From contig CAZDCK010000052.1 in NCBI GenBank assembly GCA_964503965.1, positions 1 to 10,097 of the forward strand: a DNA stretch of 10,097 nucleotides, written 5' to 3'. The notes below the pieces were generated by a model. It was not told where the DNA came from. It saw only the letters and a program-made list of their open reading frames with translations, and searched no databases. The stretch's first letter is position 1; every line of letters starts with the position of its first letter. The position numbers and the translations under genes are program-made. Positions 6,374 through 10,097 of this stretch are shown here, piece by piece. Source of the DNA: Eutrophocola sp964503965. Lineage in GTDB: Bacteria > Pseudomonadota > Gammaproteobacteria > Pseudomonadales > Pseudohongiellaceae.

Positions 6374-8170
6374 ATGGGGAATACTAAAACGCAATCAACG
6401 GCCAACACCCTTTCCGCCCTGTTTGCCCGAAAAACTGTCCAGTACCTGGTTCTCTTGGCGCTCATCCTCCTGTGCTACGGGCACACCCTGGACGTTCCCT
6501 TTTACTTAGATGACAACTATTCCCTGCGCGGCAATGAGGCTATCCAGCAGGTTGATCTAGGAGCCCTGTGGAAGCTTTACGCCGCCCGCATAGTGGGGTA
6601 CCTCACCTTCGCGCTTGATTACGCGGTGCATGGTTACACCCTTGCAGGTTACCACCTGGTCAATATCCTGATTCATGTACTGGCCACGTTTATGGCTTAC
6701 CAGGTGGCGTTGGCGTTATTAAAAACTCCCCGCCTAGAATCAATGGCCAATGAGCAGGCAATACTCTGGCTGCCCTTGATCACGGCGCTGATATTTGCAA
6801 TTCATCCGCTCCAGATCCAGGCCGTGACTTATATCGTTCAGCGACTCGCCTCGCTGGTAGCACTGTTCTATCTTTCTAGCATGTACTGCTACCTGCAATT
6901 CAGGCTGAGCAAAACACCGGAGAAAAAAATAATATTCGGTTTTTTGCTGATCATCAGCGGATGCCTGGCACTATTCACCAAGCAAAATGCGGTCACCATT
7001 CCCCTGGTTTTCCTGCTGCTGGAATGGATTTTTTTTAATCCACAAAAAAAGTTAATCATTGCCGGGGCGATTTGCAGCTCGATCAGTTTACTCGGTGCTT
7101 ATCTTCTGTTATCCATTGTTCTTAACCAGGAGCTCTTTGCTTTTATTTCAGAGCGCACCCGGGAGACCGTATTGCTAAACAGGATCGAGTATTTGTCGGT
7201 CCAGATGTATGTGCTGTGGAACTATATTCAGAAGTTTCTGCTTCCTGTTAACTTGGCACTGATTTATGAATACGCGGTGCCCGAGAGTTTCTTTTCGCCG
7301 GGCATATTCTTTCCGGCAGTTTTTCATGCAGGGCTGATACTCGCCGCGGTCCTCAACCGAAAGGCATTTCCCCTTGCAGCGTTCGGGATTCTTTTTTACT
7401 ACACTGCCCACCTGGTTGAATCGAGCATAATTCCCATCAGGGACTTTGCCTTTGATCATCGTACCTATTTGCCGAATTTTGGATTATGCCTGCTGGTTGG
7501 CAGTCTGGTAGTTGCGTATTTATCGAGGAAGCCGCCAACAAAAGCAGTCCTGCTGTTGGTTTGTCTCGTTGTTTTGTTGCTGGTGGCGTTGACCTGGTCG
7601 AGGAATCAACTGTGGCGAGACCCAATTGCTTTTTTCCAGAATGAATTGGCAATCAATAATGATAGCTTCAGATCGTATTGTTTACTCGGGGAGGCCTATT
7701 ATTCCGCAGGGCAGTTGCCAGAGGCGATCTCGATTTTTGAACGGGCCCAGCCCTACGTGGATAATCTTGTAAACCGGGGAAATAACACCTTTGAATCGTG
7801 CTATTCAATCTATGCGGCCACGCTGAAGGAAGCCGGATACCTGGATGAGGCCAGAGAGTTAATCAGCAGAATCCCGGTGACTACCTTTTCGCCGCAGATG
7901 CAGTCAGTTGTGACTATGACGCTTGGCAATGTTGAGGCGCTCAGCGGAAACTTTTCAGAGGCCGAAGCGCATTTCAACAGGGCCAGGACCCTAGACCCCG
8001 ACAATATTCACGCCGTTTCCAATCTGGCCAAGCTGAAAATACTGATGGAAGAATTACAGCAATCCTATGAATTATTTATCCAGGTTCAGCAAGCCGACCC
8101 CGGCAACGTGGATGCTGCCATCGGTCTGGAATACCTGTCGCCCCTGCTTCGGGATAACCCGCAACAGTAA
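6374..8170 (+). CDS. TMTC-like GT-C glycosyltransferase with C-terminal TPR repeats
   Basis: The 598-residue protein has a polytopic N-terminal part (residues ~20-408, about ten helices) and a soluble TPR part (~430-590). The first loop after helix 1 carries FYLDDNYSL with Asp46-Asp47, matching the catalytic acidic pair of lipid-linked sugar-dependent GT-C enzymes. Further family marks are ARIVGYLTFALDYAVHG (71-87), IHPLQIQAVTYIVQR (143-157), FTKQNAVTIP (201-210), and ESSIIPIRDFAFDHRTYLP (349-367). Animal TMTC1-4 proteins (O-mannosyltransferases, GT105) have the same order. TPR-like helix pairs lie near 431-464, 510-543 and 544-577. The expected reaction is transfer of a sugar from a polyprenyl phosphate to an acceptor on the outer face, with the TPRs binding the acceptor or a partner. 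The gene follows DUF2304 by 26 nt. Substrate unknown; it could act on protein or on polysaccharide. Confidence 0.82.
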   Translation: MGNTKTQSTANTLSALFARKTVQYLVLLALILLCYGHTLDVPFYLDDNYSLRGNEAIQQVDLGALWKLYAARIVGYLTFALDYAVHGYTLAGYHLVNILIHVLATFMAYQVALALLKTPRLESMANEQAILWLPLITALIFAIHPLQIQAVTYIVQRLASLVALFYLSSMYCYLQFRLSKTPEKKIIFGFLLIISGCLALFTKQNAVTIPLVFLLLEWIFFNPQKKLIIAGAICSSISLLGAYLLLSIVLNQELFAFISERTRETVLLNRIEYLSVQMYVLWNYIQKFLLPVNLALIYEYAVPESFFSPGIFFPAVFHAGLILAAVLNRKAFPLAAFGILFYYTAHLVESSIIPIRDFAFDHRTYLPNFGLCLLVGSLVVAYLSRKPPTKAVLLLVCLVVLLLVALTWSRNQLWRDPIAFFQNELAINNDSFRSYCLLGEAYYSAGQLPEAISIFERAQPYVDNLVNRGNNTFESCYSIYAATLKEAGYLDEARELISRIPVTTFSPQMQSVVTMTLGNVEALSGNFSEAEAHFNRARTLDPDNIHAVSNLAKLKILMEELQQSYELFIQVQQADPGNVDAAIGLEYLSPLLRDNPQQ

Positions 8171-8187
8171 GCAATAAAAACAGTGAA

Positions 8188-8212
8188 GCAGTAAGTAGCT
8201 CGACTTTTCTGC
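8188..8212 (+). terminator. Possible terminator after the glycan operon
   Basis: An imperfect hairpin lies 18 nt after the GT-C stop: GCAG-t-AAGT, loop AGCTCG, ACTT-tt-CTGC. It is followed only by GTGGTTTCGTTT rather than a clean T-run, so it is a weak candidate. The rest of 8171-8313 shows no gene. Confidence 0.3.
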
Positions 8213-8387
8213 GTGGTTTCGTTTGTGGGCTTAGGCTTGGTAAATAGTGCCCCTGCTAATAACAACACCAACACTAATTCACTCACCCCCTTTACGCTTA
8301 ACTCTACTATTTCTGACCTTTCCCCTGTAATTCGTACCAGGATTAGCGAGAGTTTTCCTTTTAAACTTACGATGAGGAGAACTCGAT

Positions 8388-8654
8388 ATGAAGCGCAAGC
8401 GTTTTACAGAACAACAGATCATCAAGGCTCTGCAGCAGCATGAAGCCGGGGTTAAAGTTCAGGATATCTGCCGGGAGGCAGGGATTGCAGAGCAGACCTT
8501 TTACCACTGGAAGTCGAAGTACGGCGGCATGGTTGTCTCAGAAGCCAAGCGACTGAAGGCCCTTGAGGAAGAGAACATCCGCCTGAAGAAGCTCCTGGCG
8601 GACACCATGGTGGAGAATGCGGCCATCAAGGATGCATTATCAAAAAAGTGGTAA
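8388..8654 (+). CDS. IS407-group transposase OrfA
   Basis: This 88-residue protein is the DNA-binding subunit of a two-frame IS3-family transposase. A helix-turn-helix covers about residues 6-48 (FTEQQIIKALQQHEAG, VQDICREAGIAEQTFYHWK), with the KYGGM and EAKRLKALEEEN motifs typical of the IS407 group. A leucine-zipper coiled coil spans about 52-82. The length matches the family and the reading frame is intact. GAGGAG at 8374-8379 lies 8 nt before ATG. It ends in KKW and overlaps orfB through a -1 frameshift window. With orfB broken, only a free OrfA, which often acts as a repressor of transposition, can be made. Confidence 0.92.
   Translation: MKRKRFTEQQIIKALQQHEAGVKVQDICREAGIAEQTFYHWKSKYGGMVVSEAKRLKALEEENIRLKKLLADTMVENAAIKDALSKKW
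8642..8648 (+). other. Programmed -1 frameshift heptamer A-AAA-AAG
   Basis: In the orfA frame the codons are AAA (8643-8645) and AAG (8646-8648), preceded by A. This is the canonical slippery heptamer of IS3-family elements. A -1 slip leads straight into the orfB frame (KKVVMPTQRK) and would make the OrfAB fusion transposase. Confidence 0.75.
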
Positions 8655-9143
8655 TGCCAACCCAGCGTAAGGAAGTGGTCAGACATTGGGCAAATCAGGG
8701 TTGGCTGAGTGAACGGAAGGCATGCCAAGTGGCCGGTATCAATCGATCTGGCCTGAGAAACCGTTGCAAGCGATCTGAACAGGATGTTGAGTTGAAGGAA
8801 GCATTATTAGCCACGGCCAGCCAGTATCCCCGTTATGGGTATCTGATGCTACATGGACTGCTGAAGAACGAAGGGCTGGTGGTGAATAAGAAATGGACTT
8901 ACCGGCTTTATACGGAAGCTGGACTGCAGGTGAGGACCAAGAAGCGGAAGAATCTACATCGTCCCAGGGTGCCGATGTTTGTACCCACAAGAGCCAATGA
9001 GCGCTAGTCTATGGATTTTGTTCATGATCAGTTGGCTGATGGTAGACGATTCCGGATCTTCAAGGTCGTGGATGATTACAGTCGGGAGTGTATTGGTCAG
9101 GTAGTAGATACATCGATCAGTGGCTACCGGGTATCCCGGACAT
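8648..9143 (+). pseudogene. IS407-group transposase OrfB, nonsense mutation and truncation
   Basis: The frame entered from the slippery site reads PTQRKEVVRHWANQGWLSER, then SQYPRYGYLMLHGLLKNEG and RAN-ER up to TAG 9005-9007. It continues in the same frame as SMDFVHDQLADGRRF, VVDDYSRECIG and GYRVSRTL to the junction at 9143. IS407-group proteins have Trp (NERWS-DFV) at the stop, so TGG has become TAG. The N-terminal HTH_21 region and the start of the rve (DDE) core with its first Asp (MDF) are present. The second Asp and the Glu are lost because another IS interrupts the gene. Two independent lesions make it non-functional. Confidence 0.85.
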
Positions 9144-9168
9144 TGAATCGCCTCTAGTTCACTAGACA
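9144..9168 (-). repeat. Right terminal inverted repeat of the second IS
   Basis: Read on the plus strand it begins TGAATCGCCTCTAG and ends CTAGACA. It overlaps the orfB stop codon (9164-9162), an arrangement common in IS3-group elements. There is no partner repeat in the window, as expected for a half element. Confidence 0.55.
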
Positions 9169-9745
9169 GATTCCAGCCTCATCTTATACTGCTTTTCATA
9201 CTCTACCGGAGACAGTTGGTTATTGTAACCATGCCTGTGCCTGGCGTTGTAAAACATTTCGATATAATCGGACACGTCAGTCTTGGCTTATTCCCTGGTC
9301 GAATATGTTTTCCCCTATGTCCATTCCCGCTTCAGTAGTTTGAAAAAGGTCTCGGCCACCGCGTTGTGATGACAGTTACCCTTCTACTCATACTGCCCTC
9401 CAGGTTATAGTCTTTTAGGAAGGACCACCAGTAATGGCTGGTGTATTGGCTGCCCTGATCCGGGAGCTCCATTACCTTGGATTTGGGATTTCTGCGCCAA
9501 AAAGCCATTAATAAAGCATTGAGTACCAGCTCTATGGTGATCCGGGATTACATCGACCAGCCCATCACCTTGCGGGAGAACAGATCAACCTCCACGGCCA
9601 GGTATAACCAGCCTTCATGGGTGCGTATATGAGCGATATCCGTTACCCACGCATGATCCTGAGCCATGATGGCAAACTGCCGCTGTAGTCGGTTTTGAGC
9701 AACGATATGAGCTGCTCCGCCTCTGTGCTTGGGCTTTCTGTAGCC
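9162..9745 (-). pseudogene. IS3-group transposase OrfB remnant (DDE core)
   Basis: From 9745 downward the minus strand reads GYRKPKHRGGAAHIV, AWVTDIAHIRTHEGWLYLAV, VDLFSRKVMGWSM, then TAA at 9550-9548. It goes on as SRITIELVLNALLMAFWRR, DQGSQYTSHYWWSFLKDYN and EGSMSRR. A one-base deletion in a G-run (9379-9381) precedes GNCHHNAVAETFFKLLKRE. Two more stops follow (TAG 9317-9315, TAA 9290-9288) before YIEMFYNARHRHGYNNQLSP and the natural stop at 9164-9162. All three DDE acids can still be located (TDI, PDQG, AETFF). The N-terminal part is missing. Clearly dead. Confidence 0.88.
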
Positions 9746-9953
9746 TGCAAAGAAAAAAGAGAAAAATAGCAATGCAGCCGTGAACAAGGATTGCTGGCAA
9801 GATATATAGAATAATTTGCGTGGACCAAATTTGGACCAATGCGGAACTACAGATCACAGCTAATTACAACCAGTGGGAATTGAAAATCTCTTGTTTTACT
9901 TTATCCAAAGCGATGAATTTTGTTGTAGTAAGTTGTGGTTGATTATTTGCGAG
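9746..9953. other. Non-coding, AT-rich stretch around the TGGACCA repeat
   Basis: Short reverse frames here run on from the transposase remnant with low-complexity Phe/Leu composition and are not called. On the minus strand TTGGTC (within the repeat), 16 nt, then TATATC could form a promoter reading into the dead transposase. This is weak. The stretch from 9839 to 9953 has no gene that I can support. Confidence 0.35.
9821..9838. repeat. TGGACCA double box, full copy of the edge repeat
   Basis: TGGACCA-AATT-TGGACCA places two identical 7-mers 11 bp apart, one helical turn, around a CCAAATTTGG palindrome. The last 15 bases are identical to 1-15. Such spacing is typical of operators bound by a dimeric repressor, but no regulator gene lies beside it. 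The role is unknown. Confidence 0.6.
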
Positions 9954-10001
9954 GGACTCATAATCCGTTTGTGCCTGGTTCGAGTCCAGGTGGGCCCACC
10001 A
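9954..10001 (+). tRNA. 3' half of tRNA with anticodon CAU (Met or Ile2); probable att site
   Basis: The anticodon loop CTCATAA (9957-9963, anticodon CAT 9959-9961), a 3' anticodon strand TCCGT, a five-base variable loop and a perfect T arm (CCTGG-TTCGAGT-CCAGG, 9974-9990) are present. They are followed by the acceptor strand TGGGCCC, discriminator A and encoded CCA (9999-10001). The 5' half is absent: no GGGCCCA acceptor strand or D arm precedes it, and the anticodon stem already has a G-G mismatch at pair 28-42. It therefore cannot be a working tRNA. A 3' half with this crossover point is the standard att duplicate left when an island or phage enters a tRNA gene; the intact tRNA would lie to the left, outside the window. 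Met and Ile2 cannot be separated without the 5' half. Confidence 0.8.
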
Positions 10002-10044
10002 TTTTCCCAAAGCCAAAACAACCATATCTCTTTGATTTGTTGAT

Positions 10045-10097
10045 TCAAAGATTTTCCTGCGCCAACTGTTGTGACAAATAATCAGCCTGGCGCATGA
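10045..10097 (-). CDS. Possible C-terminus of an unidentified protein, cut by window edge
   Basis: The minus strand from the window end reads MRQADYLSQQLAQENL and stops at TGA 10047-10045. The soluble, Gln-rich helical composition is plausible for a protein end just beyond the att-like site, that is, in flanking chromosome. Too short to identify; could be chance. Confidence 0.22.
   Translation of the reverse strand, partial: MRQADYLSQQLAQENL

Larger units (their letters stand above)
8314..9143 (+). mobile_element. IS3-family (IS407-group) insertion sequence, 5' part only
   Basis: The left end is placed at TGACCTTTCCCCTG (8314), which starts with the TG dinucleotide of IS3-family termini and resembles IS407-group ends. 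Then come orfA, the slippery site and the first third of orfB. The element stops abruptly at 9143, where the terminal repeat of a second IS begins. The right inverted repeat and the catalytic core are not in the window, so it cannot move by itself. Confidence 0.75.
9144..9745 (-). mobile_element. Second IS3-family insertion sequence, 3' part only, degraded
   Basis: On the minus strand this holds the catalytic two-thirds of an IS3-group transposase and its right terminal repeat. The terminus at 9144 starts TGAATCGCC and breaks the coding frame of the neighbouring IS407-group orfB exactly there. This shows that this element inserted into the other. Homology ends near 9745; the 5' part (orfA, start of orfB, left repeat) is gone. 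Confidence 0.75.

Noticed and set aside
8213..8443. Plus-strand frame reading VSFVGLGLVNSAPANNNTNT, resembling a signal peptide
   Set aside because: No proper start signal, runs through the IS left end and into orfA in another frame; likely chance.
3790..9317. Amber recoding (pyrrolysine or suppressor) because TAG interrupts the small ORF, OrfB and the second transposase
   Set aside because: Transposase remnants also contain TAA, TGA and frameshifts, and intact genes here use all stop codons; ordinary pseudogene decay explains it.
9860..10097. Long reverse open frame across the tRNA fragment (WWAHLDSNQ... type peptide)
   Set aside because: This is the well-known spurious translation of the antisense strand of a tRNA gene.

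Overview
The window looks like a stretch of gammaproteobacterial chromosome. Base composition is near 50% GC by eye, not computed. The assignment rests on overall protein style and on a tRNA-CAU 3' half of the kind seen in gammaproteobacteria. No gene in the window fixes the genus. Two compact, apparently intact operons lie between two stretches of mobile-element debris.

Left debris (1-1174): a 15-bp repeat at the very edge, then the N-terminal third of a tyrosine-type island/phage integrase (181-533). The integrase is broken by a frameshift, two nonsense codons and probably a lost start codon. Beyond it are two short coding-like scraps I cannot name.

Left operon (minus strand, 3611-1175): an exported protein built of about eleven 26-28-residue repeats resembling a calcium-binding beta-solenoid, followed by an eight-helix VanZ-like membrane protein. 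The two genes overlap by 8 nt, and both start with TTG behind good Shine-Dalgarno sequences, so translation is probably coupled.

Right operon (plus strand, 3790-8170), divergent from the left one: a small helical ORF interrupted by an amber codon, a GT4 glycosyltransferase, a DPM1-like GT2 glycosyltransferase, a DUF2304 membrane protein and a 598-residue TMTC-like GT-C/TPR membrane protein. The last three fit together. The GT2 would load a sugar onto a polyprenyl phosphate, DUF2304 would be its membrane partner, and the GT-C protein would transfer the sugar outside the cytoplasmic membrane. The GT4 would act in the cytosol on the same or a related glycan. This is inferred from family and gene order; the sugar and the acceptor are unknown.

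Right debris (8314-10001): the 5' part of an IS407-group IS3-family element is interrupted by the 3' part of a second, degraded IS3-family element in the opposite orientation. Then come the full form of the edge repeat (two TGGACCA boxes one helical turn apart) and the 3' half of a tRNA gene with anticodon CAU ending in CCA. A tRNA 3' half without its 5' half is the usual footprint of a tRNA-integrated island. Together with the integrase remnant it suggests that the window holds an old, immobilised genomic island, or its right-hand part, carrying cell-envelope glycan genes. The last 96 bases would then be flanking chromosome.
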